DNA of 64,000 nucleotides, taken from the NCBI RefSeq assembly GCF_007786445.1, contig NZ_VNJI01000038.1, forward strand, positions 1-64,000, written 5' to 3'. This document shows positions 13,927 through 21,493 of the stretch, in pieces. Source of the stretch: Paenibacillus cremeus (GTDB lineage: Bacteria > Bacillota > Bacilli > Paenibacillales > NBRC-103111). The position numbers were made by a program, and so were the translations under genes. The notes under the pieces are model-generated. The model saw nothing but the letters and a program-made list of their open reading frames with translations, was not told where the DNA came from and did no database searches. Numbering within the stretch: position 1 is the first letter of the stretch; each line of letters opens with the position of its first letter.

Positions 13927-14844
13927 ATGTCGGAAATAATATCTAAACAGCAAAATGAGCTAGCCAACGTTATTAAGCGTTATGCTGAAAACGATGGTGT
14001 TCACGCGACTGCCATTCCATCTTTATTTTTCATACGTCGCTCTGATGTGTCCGGACCAAGTTACGGAGTGTACAACCCTTCCTTTTGCATGGTGGTTCAA
14101 GGGGCAAAAGAAGTATGGCTTGCGCAGGAGCGATACGAGTACAATCCTGCAGAATACCTTGTTTCATCCGTAAACTTGCCGGTTACTTCCCAAGTGATTG
14201 AAGCATCTCCCGACGTTCCGTATTTGGGTTTTAAACTTGAATTTACGGTGAACCAAATCCTAGAGGTTTTACGTGATTCTGAAATCCGGGTAGGACCTAA
14301 AGAAAATGCTAAGCGAGGCATGTTTGTTAGTCGGATAGAGTTTTCTTTGTTGGATGCGGTCATCAGGTTGGTTCGACTGCTTGATAACCCAAAGGATATC
14401 CCAATACTTGCGCCGCTGTTCACAAAGGAAATTATCTATAGAATTCTGCAAGGGGAGCATGGGGTTATGCTCGAACAAATTGCAATAGAGGGTAGTTCAG
14501 CCCATCAAATTAAAGACGTTATCGAACATATTACCAATAACTATGACAAGTCATTTCGGATTGAGGAGCTTGCGGAGAAAGTGAATATGAGTGTTTCGTC
14601 GCTTCATAGGCACTTCAAAGAGGTAACCGCTATGAGCCCTATTCAGTTTCAAAAACAGCTGAGACTTCAAGAAGCGCGGCGACTATTATTATCGGAATCA
14701 ACTGATGCCGCTGATGTGACATTTCGTGTTGGCTATGAAAGTCAGTCACAATTCAGTCGCGAATATTCCCGTATGTTTGGTCTTCCACCGAAAGAAGATA
14801 TGAAGCGACTGAGGAGACAATATGACCAAAGTATAAGTGTTTAA
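13927..14844 (+). CDS. AraC-family regulator, YqhC-like
   Basis: A 305-residue activator with an N-terminal AraC_N-type sensing domain (about 1-190, with PSFCMVVQGAKEVWL as its typical block) and a C-terminal double helix-turn-helix (about 200-295: RIEELAEKVNMSVSSLHRHF, then ADVTFRVGYESQSQFSREYS). The ATG at 13927 follows AAGGAGG by 5 nt. It is divergent from the reductase operon and is the probable activator of it. YqhC of E. coli, with the same architecture, responds to aldehydes; extending this to the present protein is inference. Confidence 0.85.
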   Translation: MSEIISKQQNELANVIKRYAENDGVHATAIPSLFFIRRSDVSGPSYGVYNPSFCMVVQGAKEVWLAQERYEYNPAEYLVSSVNLPVTSQVIEASPDVPYLGFKLEFTVNQILEVLRDSEIRVGPKENAKRGMFVSRIEFSLLDAVIRLVRLLDNPKDIPILAPLFTKEIIYRILQGEHGVMLEQIAIEGSSAHQIKDVIEHITNNYDKSFRIEELAEKVNMSVSSLHRHFKEVTAMSPIQFQKQLRLQEARRLLLSESTDAADVTFRVGYESQSQFSREYSRMFGLPPKEDMKRLRRQYDQSISV

Positions 14845-15039
14845 CTCATACGGGTGGCTTCGTATTTATTTGGGAGCGCCCTTTTTTCAAAAAAATATAC
14901 GATTTGAAAGGTAATGTCGAAATTCAATTCCGCCTTCTTTATAAAAAAAGGGCAATGCTAACTAACTGGATTTCCCTTAGTGAAATCAAGAATTAATGAG
15001 GTTATGTAGGTTCAAAAATAAAAAATACGCCCACCGCAG

Positions 15040-15049
15040 ACTGGACAAG
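15040..15049 (-). repeat. Right 10-bp inverted repeat of the segment splitting the ligase gene
   Basis: ACTGGACAAG is the exact reverse complement of the left copy at 8791-8800; ligase coding sequence resumes immediately after it. Confidence 0.55.
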
Positions 15050-15638
15050 AGGACGTAATGAGTCGTCTGAAGTCCCGGCGCGGACAGCGCCGTCAGCCGG
15101 TCCATTTCGCCGCGTTCGACCTGCTGATGCTCGGCGGCAAGAGTTCATGCACGAGCCGATCGAGAAGCGCCTAGAGGCACTGCAGGAACTGCTCACAGAG
15201 CCAACGGAGCTGATGTCTACCGTTCAAAGCACTGAAGATGGCGAAGGGTTGTTTGAAGCGGTCAAGCGATTGGGGCTTGAAGGGATCGTCAGCAAATTGA
15301 AAGGCAGCCGGTACACGCTCGACCACCGGTCGCCGGACTGGATCAAGGTGAAGAACTACCAGTACACCGTCGTCTCGATTGCGGGGATCCGCAAAACCGA
15401 GTTCGCCTGGCTGCTTCAGAACACCGACGGCAGCTATGCCGGCGTTTGTGAACTGGTCCCTCCAAAGGAACGCGCGGCGTTTTACCGGGTCGCCCAGCAG
15501 TTGGTCCGCTCCGAGGATAAGCACTGGCTTTACCTGGACGCGCGCATTCAGTGTCAGGTGAAATTCCAGTGCTTTACAAAGGGAGGGCTTCTTCGAACAC
15601 CGAGTTTTGTGGAGTTCATCTTCCCTGAGTCGGTGTGA
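15050..15638 (+). pseudogene. ATP-dependent DNA ligase, C-terminal part (disrupted, frameshifted)
   Basis: This part codes for MSRLKSRRGQRRQPVHFAAF, DLLMLGGKS, then in another frame FMHEPIEKRLEALQELL and onward to TGA at 15638. A one-base deletion near 15140 separates the two frames. Motif IV (EGIVSKLKGSRY) with its Lys, SPDWIKVKN (motif V) and the C-terminal OB-fold are present. It continues the ligase begun at 8546-8790; the intervening 6.25 kb carries the carbonyl-reductase operon. Both halves have a frameshift, so decay preceded or followed the insertion. Confidence 0.8.
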
Positions 15639-15660
15639 CGGACGAAAGGGCAATGACATC

Positions 15661-15858
15661 GTGAAATCACTCTATAAATTCGGCTTGGTGGCTTCTGCGA
15701 TATGGTTTTTCATCGTGGTTGCCGGATTCATGGTACTCGACTACCAGCAAGAAACCCTATTGACAGGGGTTGTGTACATGTTGGCTGCAGGGATCGTCGC
15801 CGTCCCACTGTATTTTTTTGCGCTCTTGGCGTACTACTTTCTGAAAATGCGAAAATGA
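15661..15858 (+). CDS. Small two-helix membrane protein
   Basis: A 65-residue protein starting at GTG 15661, with AAAGGG about 9 nt upstream. Two hydrophobic helices (VASAIWFFIVVAGFMVL and the stretch GIVAVPLYFFALLAYYF) are joined by a short polar loop, with a basic C-terminus (KMRK). It begins 22 nt after the ligase remnant. I recognise no family. Confidence 0.55.
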   Translation: MKSLYKFGLVASAIWFFIVVAGFMVLDYQQETLLTGVVYMLAAGIVAVPLYFFALLAYYFLKMRK

Positions 15859-15950
15859 AGGTTCTCCTAAATGTTTGTTTAGGATTTACACTCTTCTAAA
15901 ACAATTTGCGATAATACAATGGAGTACTGCTTCGAAGGGAATTGTGAACT

Positions 15951-16148
15951 TTGGACGAAGTGATGAATTTTAAAAATGAGATTGACCAATTGAAAAAGAA
16001 AATTGTCTTCCTCTCCGCAGAACAAGATATGGATTTCCGTCACCCGTATTTGCAATCTTTGACTAACAGGCTGCACTCACTAATAATTCAGTATTTTGAA
16101 AGACCAGGTCGGGAATTAATTATGCCTGCTGAGTTCATAAAGAGGTGA
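15951..16148 (+). CDS. Spo0E-like aspartyl-phosphate phosphatase family protein
   Basis: A 65-residue protein predicted as two antiparallel helices. EIDQLKKKIVFLSAEQDMDF and HPYLQSLTNRLHSLIIQYFE follow the pattern of Spo0E-like proteins (helix, short loop with an acidic residue and HP/DP, then an S-x-x-L-D-x-L-I helix), although the signature SQELD reads SLTNRL. Such proteins remove phosphate from Spo0A and delay sporulation. The start may be the TTG at 15951, with GAAGGGA about 10 nt upstream, or the ATG at 15963. The diverged signature weakens the functional claim. Confidence 0.55.
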   Translation: MDEVMNFKNEIDQLKKKIVFLSAEQDMDFRHPYLQSLTNRLHSLIIQYFERPGRELIMPAEFIKR

Positions 16149-16229
16149 CGCGTCCGGGTTAAATGGACGAGATGATTATAGCAAGTGGTAGAAAATGCGC
16201 GATGATTTCCGACGTTGTTTGAATTAACG

Positions 16230-16264
16230 AAAATGCTGCCACAATGAGCAGCATTTTTCTTTTA
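16230..16264 (+). terminator. Rho-independent terminator
   Basis: AAAATGCTGC (16230-16239) and GCAGCATTTT (16248-16257) pair perfectly around an 8-nt loop, followed by TCTTTT. It ends immediately before the phosphatase frame, cutting that frame off from upstream transcription. Confidence 0.8.
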
Positions 16265-16268
16265 AAGA

Positions 16269-16687
16269 ATGCGGCGAGGGGTTACAGATAACCATCTTAT
16301 TGATGATAAGATCTTCTTCGCGGCGCCGCGGACGTTACAGACATGGTGAAAAACGAAGTCGTAGAGGTCATTGTCGATCTGCGCGGCGAAGCGACGGAAT
16401 GCGCAGATCCAACCACGAAGGTGGAATGGATCAAAGTCCCCCTGGGAGACAATGCTGAAGGTCCACAATACGAACTGTTCCAGCAGGCGATTAGCCATGT
16501 GATCGAGGCGTACAAAAGCGGTAAGAAAGTTGGCTTTCATTGCGGCGGCGGCAGTGGTCGAACCGGCGCGGTGGCTGCTGGAACCTTAATCACTTTAGGC
16601 AAAGCAAAGACCCTTGACGAAGCTGAGGCAATGGCAAAAAGCATTCGTTCCAAGGTAAACATCAAGCCTCCGCCAAGAGCCGCGTGA
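16269..16687 (+). pseudogene. Dual-specificity/tyrosine phosphatase-like gene, frameshifted
   Basis: Codons from ATG 16269 give MRRGVTDNHLIDDKIFF. After a one-base loss near 16320 (TTCTTCG-CGGCGCC) the other frame continues GAADVTDMVKNEVVEVIVDL and on to TGA 16687. The catalytic P-loop is intact: FHCGGGSGRTGAVAAGTL, with the Cys and Arg of HC-x5-R. Related Paenibacillus-type phosphatases open with D-K-I-Y-x-G-G-A-A-D-V, which is the pattern split here. From 16343 a shortened protein of 114 residues could still be made, but there is no RBS. A terminator sits directly upstream. Confidence 0.65.
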
Positions 16688-17055
16688 ACAAGCGCGTCTC
16701 TTTTGGTGTTTAAACTGATTGATAACCCTAGGGTAGCGTTTTCTTGTTTCTCTTACGAAACAGAAGGAGTTCGAAACGTAACACAAGGCGCTGATCCTGG
16801 TTCGGATGAAGCTACCGGCACATAGATCGGCATCTGCAAAACGACGTTAACGGCAAAATATTTTATGTGAGTATATTGGTTGATTAACTGGTCATAATAA
16901 TCTATGGACGGTAAAATCACGGTACCAATCCGGTAATATAACAGCAATAATTAGGGTGATTTATAGATAACTAGAGATCATTCAAAATAGTTACACCCCT
17001 TAGTAGAGATAACTTCCGTGTCTTTCAAATAACCAAAAATAACTGTGCATGGTCA
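16688..17055. other. Gene-free stretch
   Basis: Nothing convincing is visible. A TTG-initiated minus-strand frame from about 16947 down to 16753 codes for 64 residues but lacks an RBS and resembles nothing I know. It lies between the decayed phosphatase and the tRNA remnant, within the patchwork region. Confidence 0.4.
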
Positions 17056-17097
17056 CTGGCAGCGATGAGGTCAGGGGTTCGATCCCCCTAGGCTCCA
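17056..17097 (+). pseudogene. 3' half of a tRNA gene (att-site remnant)
   Basis: A T-arm is clear: AGGGG (17073-17077), loop TTCGATC, CCCCT (17085-17089), followed by a 7-base acceptor strand AGGCTCC and discriminator A at 17097. CCA is not encoded. No 5' half (expected to begin GGAGCCT) lies upstream at tRNA distance. Upstream 18 bases match the att-like copy at 3825. A tRNA 3' end without its 5' half is what an integrase leaves at the distal end of an island. Confidence 0.6.
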
Positions 17098-17100
17098 TAA

Positions 17101-17141
17101 AATAAAAGCATCGACCAATAAGGGTCGATGCTTTTATTTTT
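17101..17141. terminator. Strong bidirectional terminator
   Basis: A perfect 16-bp stem (AATAAAAGCATCGACC at 17101-17116, GGTCGATGCTTTTATT at 17123-17138) is followed by TTT. It directly follows the tRNA remnant. Confidence 0.85.
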
Positions 17142-17226
17142 GAGCCTAGGCTGGAGGCTGGGGAGATCCCCCCTGACAAAGGGGTTCAGTCCGCGCGCAG
17201 GACCTGTCTGTTGGCATTAATCCCCT

Positions 17227-17775
17227 TTATTGATCAGGCATTCCAGGGGGATGGTAGGCTGGAGGGTATTTGATCCATCCCCGCTTTCGCATTTTACTTT
17301 TTAATACCGCCCCTAGCTTTGACTGTTCGTAAAAAAAATTGGCCCACATCAGCCCCAGGTCAAACCGAATCGCTTCCATCATACTCCGGCTGCATTCCTT
17401 TGTGGATTGCAGTAGTTTTGCAGCGAGCATCACAGCGATCTCGTTATCCGTCAATTTTACTCCCATGGGGATAGAGCTCGATTCTGATTTGGGTTTATCT
17501 TCGGGTAAAGCTGGAATAGGTACCCCTAATTCTTCCATTAACTGTTTAATTCGCTTGGTTTGGGAATTACAAATTTGTATGGCGTCTTCGATCAGATTTA
17601 ATAATTCCGTATCCGTTGTTGTATTTCTAGCGATTTGCTCAAGCACTTTGGCCTCATCAATAAAAAGAATATATTTCCATAGGTCCATCACTTCGCCGAC
17701 ATTGATTGGTGGTTCAGGTTCATCATCCACCAGTTGACTAAATATTTCTTTTACGGATTCAAATACGGTCGTCAT
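17227..17775 (-). CDS. DUF3231 family protein
   Basis: A 182-residue helical protein matching one DUF3231 unit: FIDEAKVLEQIARNTTT at the start, then ELGVPIPALPEDKP (the usual G-[I/V]-P-x-P-x-x-P link), GVKLTDNEIAVMLAAKLLQS, and the tail KRGWIKYPPAYHPPG. Typical members carry two such units of about 160 residues; this one has one. The family is common in spore-formers and is thought to be helical-bundle and spore-associated, without a proven function. GAGGTGATG lies upstream of the ATG. It is divergent from the next gene. Confidence 0.75.
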   Translation of the reverse strand: MTTVFESVKEIFSQLVDDEPEPPINVGEVMDLWKYILFIDEAKVLEQIARNTTTDTELLNLIEDAIQICNSQTKRIKQLMEELGVPIPALPEDKPKSESSSIPMGVKLTDNEIAVMLAAKLLQSTKECSRSMMEAIRFDLGLMWANFFYEQSKLGAVLKSKMRKRGWIKYPPAYHPPGMPDQ

Positions 17776-17895
17776 GTTAGTACATCACCTCGAACATAAT
17801 ATTCCATGCCTGATTGGAAATATTCGAGATCTCCTAGAATGATTGAAAAAATAACTGGAAAACCTAAGCCATATTTGTATTAGGAGCTTAGCGAA

Positions 17896-18456
17896 ATGAT
17901 ACCTATTCAAGATCCAGAGAAAGTAAAAAAAGTAGGGACATTTTTTGAGGAAATTGCTGAAACCACGAAAGAATACATTCATTATTGGACCACAAACACC
18001 TTATTCCACTGGGACTTTTGGTTGTCGTGGTCCTTCGCCATCGTTCCTTGGATCCTATGGGTACGATACAGAAAAAAAGAAAGCACAGGACGTCTTCTGT
18101 TCGTCGGATTTTTTGCTTTAATCATATCATCATGGTTTGATTTTATCGGCGTAGAATTGGGATTATGGTATTATTCTGGGTTGGCCATCCCTACGATCCC
18201 TAGTTATGTTCCATGGGATTTCTGTTTGATCCCTGTGTTCATCATGTTTTTATTACAGATCAAGCCTCATGCTTCGGCTTTAATGAAAGCGGTCATTTTT
18301 GCAGTGGCTAGCGCTTTCATAGCTGAACCCCTTTTCCTTTGGTTAGGATTTTATAGAATGGTCAAGTGGCACTTGTGGTGGTCGTTTCCCATTTTTATTG
18401 TCATTTATTTAATTTGTAATCGATTAAGTAAAATGAAAAGGTTTGATGAATTATAA
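17896..18456 (+). CDS. CBO0543-type integral membrane protein
   Basis: A 186-residue protein with an amphipathic N-terminal helix and about five membrane helices beginning near residue 47. The block SSWFDFIGVELGLWYYSGLA, with conserved Asp, Gly and the W-x-Y pattern, and the later PWDFCLIP are typical of the CBO0543 family found in spore-forming firmicutes. Function unknown in the family. It is transcribed away from the DUF3231 gene. Confidence 0.7.
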   Translation: MIPIQDPEKVKKVGTFFEEIAETTKEYIHYWTTNTLFHWDFWLSWSFAIVPWILWVRYRKKESTGRLLFVGFFALIISSWFDFIGVELGLWYYSGLAIPTIPSYVPWDFCLIPVFIMFLLQIKPHASALMKAVIFAVASAFIAEPLFLWLGFYRMVKWHLWWSFPIFIVIYLICNRLSKMKRFDEL

Positions 18457-18682
18457 CGGAGCGCCTGAGTGGAGTCACAAGCGGATGACTTCCTATGAGC
18501 TGCCTGCGGCACGAACTGCTGTGGGTGGCTTTTATTTGTTGTCAATGAAGATTCCTCCCCCCTCCCCAAGAGTTTATACTTTGTTAATAGTTCATTTAGA
18601 TGGATTCAATAGGCTCGTTTTATAATAAAAAGTAAGGAGACGCGCCTCCAAACAGACCATCAAAGGAGAAGGAGAAACAGAA

Positions 18683-19957
18683 ATGAAATGGAGTAAAAAA
18701 ACCATCACTACCCTCTCATTCACGATCGGAGCTTGCCTGTTCGTATCAACGGCTTTTGCTGACACGCTTCTGGGATCGGGCTATGACCAATTGAAGAGCT
18801 CGGCGAAAACGACGGCGGCTCAGATGGAAACCGGATTAAATAATTACACCCTCGAAGCGCTGTTCTCGCTGAAGGACAACAACCAGGTGCTGCAGCAGGC
18901 GACCAGCATCCAGAAGATTGACACAATCAAGAAAGCCTCCGAAGAAACGTCAAGCGATCAAAATTCGAACGGGGTGACGACATCTCGGTATACTTATTCC
19001 GATCCTAAAATGTCGATCTACAAGAGTGGCAGAGACGACATTTACTATGTTTCGGAATATCCGAACGATGTTGGCCGAACGGGCATGGCGGCTTTCCAAA
19101 ATCCGTTTGACAAGAGCGGAGCAGCGGAAGTGGAGAAGATTGTGGACGCAGTAGTCGGCAATCTGAAGGATTATGTGCAAGCAGAGGAAAAACCGGATGG
19201 CAGCAAATCTTACTCGGGAAGCTTGTCCGCGGCTCAGGTTCCGGCAGTCGTGAATGCCGTTTCCTCCTTTGGTATTAAGCAGATGATCAATGACCAGCTC
19301 CGGAGCGAGAGAAATACCAACCTGCCGGAGATTACCAGCGATATTTTCGTGAAAAAGGTGACAGGGACCGCAGTTGAAACCAAAGCGGGGATACTGGAAA
19401 ATGTTACGGGAGACGTGACGTTGACAGGGAAAGATAAATCGGGAGCAGAGCACGATTTGACGCTGAAAGTCGTGCTGAAGCTGTCCGATATCGGAACGAC
19501 GAAGGTTATGCAGCCGGATCTGTCGAATGCCAAGTCCGAGAAGGTAGTCAAGACGACTAACGGATTTAGCAGTAAAAATGTAGGTACCTATAAAAATGAC
19601 ATTATTGAAGAGAAGAATGGGAAAATCGTGAAAATCGGCGAGAGAACGCTTGTCATTACAAGTGTGGACAACGGTAAGATTACCGGCAGCTATGCCGAAA
19701 CGGTGAAACCAGGCTTCGAAGCGGATTATCCGGATCGAGATCAATTCACCTTCGAATACACGGACAACAATTCGCAGTCGCTCTCTACGTTCACTTATAC
19801 CAATGCCAAGGGTGAGAAGCTGAACGGGCGGCTCAATCAGGGCGGCTTAGGACGTATGTACCTCGATCTGAACCTTCAGATGATGGATAACAATTCTTAT
19901 AGAAGCAATTCGAAGCCGAACTTCGATGGGGAATTCAACCGCGTATTTGCAGAGTAA
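18683..19957 (+). CDS. Secreted protein, unrecognised
   Basis: A 424-residue exported protein. A Sec signal peptide spans residues 1-26 (MKWSKK, hydrophobic core, cleavage after AFA). The mature part is polar with beta-strand-like repeats (a TGDVTLTGKDKSGAE segment, then NGKIVKIGERTLVITSVDNG) and no Cys. RBS AAAGGAGAAGGAG precedes the ATG. It stands 60 bases before an ABC exporter and two-component system, with a small hairpin between, and could be the signal or cargo of that system. I do not recognise the family. Confidence 0.75.
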   Translation: MKWSKKTITTLSFTIGACLFVSTAFADTLLGSGYDQLKSSAKTTAAQMETGLNNYTLEALFSLKDNNQVLQQATSIQKIDTIKKASEETSSDQNSNGVTTSRYTYSDPKMSIYKSGRDDIYYVSEYPNDVGRTGMAAFQNPFDKSGAAEVEKIVDAVVGNLKDYVQAEEKPDGSKSYSGSLSAAQVPAVVNAVSSFGIKQMINDQLRSERNTNLPEITSDIFVKKVTGTAVETKAGILENVTGDVTLTGKDKSGAEHDLTLKVVLKLSDIGTTKVMQPDLSNAKSEKVVKTTNGFSSKNVGTYKNDIIEEKNGKIVKIGERTLVITSVDNGKITGSYAETVKPGFEADYPDRDQFTFEYTDNNSQSLSTFTYTNAKGEKLNGRLNQGGLGRMYLDLNLQMMDNNSYRSNSKPNFDGEFNRVFAE

Positions 19958-19965
19958 GGGCCCAA

Positions 19966-19989
19966 GGGAGACCGCGAGAGCGGTTTCCC
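19966..19989 (+). terminator. Intercistronic hairpin
   Basis: GGGAGACCGC and GCGGTTTCCC pair around a GAGA loop with one G-T pair; there is no U-tract, so it may stabilise the upstream message or attenuate rather than fully terminate. Confidence 0.55.
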
Positions 19990-20016
19990 GATTCTAATTA
20001 AGGAAGGTTACCATCC

Positions 20017-20742
20017 ATGACGAAAGCAATAGAGATCACCGGCCTGACCAAGGTATATAAAAACGGCCGTGGGATCGAGGATTTGAATCTGGAGGTCGAT
20101 CAAGGCGACATCTTCGGCTTCCTAGGGCCGAACGGGGCTGGCAAGACCACGGCGATGAAGATGATGGCCGGGCTGCTAAGGCCGGATCGCGGCGATGTCA
20201 AGCTATTTGGCGCGAGTGTAACAGAGCAGTATGTCGATGCCATGAAGCATGTCGGCTGCCTTATTGAGACGGCGGAATCGTTTCCTTATTTAACGGCGAA
20301 CGAGAACCTGAAGCTGTTTGCCAACTATTATCCAGAAGTGGACCAGCGGAGAATTGATCAGTGTCTGGAAATTACCGGATTGCTGAAATATAAGCATGAG
20401 AAGTCGAAGAAGTTTTCGCTTGGGATGAAGCAGCGGCTGGGAGTGGCAGCGTCGATTCTGTCGAACCCAAAGCTGCTCATTTGGGACGAGCCCTTAAACG
20501 GATTGGACGTCGAGGGGATGCTGGAGATGAGAAAGCTGATTAAACAGCTTGCCGAGCAGGAAGGCACGACATTTTTCATTTCGAGCCATTTGATTCATGA
20601 TGTGGAATTGACCTGCACGAGAATTGGGGTCGTGTACGGAGGAAAGCTTGTCAATGTGGACTATACCCGAAACATTCTTTCCAATTACTCTTCGCTCGAA
20701 AATTATTTTGTCAGTGAGGTGGACAGGAATGGAAGGGTTTAA
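20017..20742 (+). CDS. ABC transporter ATP-binding protein (BcrA/YhcH-like)
   Basis: A 241-residue ATPase. Walker A is GPNGAGKTT (about residue 39), the signature is KFSLGMKQRLG and Walker B is LLIWDEP, with the switch His in FFISSHL. The CLIETAESFPYLTANENLKL block is typical of the bacitracin-type DRI/BcrA exporter branch. It overlaps the permease gene by 14 nt, so the two are translationally coupled. With the downstream kinase and regulator the layout recalls BceRS-BceAB-type peptide resistance modules, but the permease is of the ABC-2 type, not the large BceB type. Confidence 0.9.
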   Translation: MTKAIEITGLTKVYKNGRGIEDLNLEVDQGDIFGFLGPNGAGKTTAMKMMAGLLRPDRGDVKLFGASVTEQYVDAMKHVGCLIETAESFPYLTANENLKLFANYYPEVDQRRIDQCLEITGLLKYKHEKSKKFSLGMKQRLGVAASILSNPKLLIWDEPLNGLDVEGMLEMRKLIKQLAEQEGTTFFISSHLIHDVELTCTRIGVVYGGKLVNVDYTRNILSNYSSLENYFVSEVDRNGRV

Positions 20743-21481
20743 GGCTGCTTTTTGGATTGAAGCTGTCAAGCTTTTGAAGAAGAAAAAAATCATTTTTGCT
20801 GCCGTATTGTCCATCCTCGCCGTCGTGATCGGTCAAATCGCCGTGACGGTAATTAAGCATGGGCTTGGATTGCGGGTGGTCGGGAGCACTGAATTTCCGA
20901 TCGTCGTGTTGTCAATTTTTAGCTATTCGATCTTGCCGTTGTTTGCTGTCTTTGTGGCAATTGATATGTTTAATGGCGAGTTTTCGTCCAATACGATGAA
21001 AATTACGCTGCTGAGACCAGTCTCCAGGCTGGGAGTCTTCAGCGCGAAGGTAGCGAATATCGCTTTATTTATTTTTGCTAATTTACTATTCGTCATGCTG
21101 CTGTCCTTGCTGGTCGGATTGATCTTCAATCCCGCGTCTGCAAGCTGGCTTGGTGTGCTGCACGTCATTTTGTCGTATGTTTCAACGTTTCTTCCCGTGT
21201 TCGTGTTTACGCTGCTCGTGGTGCTGTTGTCCAACGGGATTCAGAGCGGCTTGGCTGTATTTTTTCTATCCGTTATCCTTTTCGCTGGCTTTACTTTCCT
21301 GGGCATTTTCTTCTCTTCGTACTCTAGCTTTTTTATCACGTCGATGTTTGACTGGTATACGCTTTGGATTGCCGAATCGGTCAATGTGCTCAAAATCGTA
21401 AGGCAAATCATGATCATGCTCGGCTGTGGTATAATGTTCTTTACGGCTGGATATTATCTGTTTGACAGAAAGGACATTTAG
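20729..21481 (+). CDS. ABC-2 type permease
   Basis: A 250-residue membrane protein with about six helices. The ATG at 20729, behind GAGGTG at 20715-20720, is chosen; it overlaps the ATPase gene by 14 nt. The first cytosolic segment MEGFKAAFWIEAVKLLKKKK and the amphipathic piece MFNGEFSSNTMKITLLRPVS are hallmarks of the ABC-2/BcrB-like permease group. It forms an exporter with the upstream ATPase, probably a dimer of each. Substrate unknown; export of an antimicrobial peptide or lipid is typical. Confidence 0.85.
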   Translation: MEGFKAAFWIEAVKLLKKKKIIFAAVLSILAVVIGQIAVTVIKHGLGLRVVGSTEFPIVVLSIFSYSILPLFAVFVAIDMFNGEFSSNTMKITLLRPVSRLGVFSAKVANIALFIFANLLFVMLLSLLVGLIFNPASASWLGVLHVILSYVSTFLPVFVFTLLVVLLSNGIQSGLAVFFLSVILFAGFTFLGIFFSSYSSFFITSMFDWYTLWIAESVNVLKIVRQIMIMLGCGIMFFTAGYYLFDRKDI

Positions 21482-21493
21482 AAGGGAGCTGCC

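Noticed and set aside
17056..17097. Functional tRNA gene
   Set aside because: Only T-arm and acceptor 3' strand are present; no D-arm, anticodon arm or 5' acceptor strand upstream.
18457..18682. Terminator or small gene after the CBO0543 gene
   Set aside because: A GC-rich stretch before TTTTATTT pairs only poorly, and the 60-codon frame has no supporting signals.
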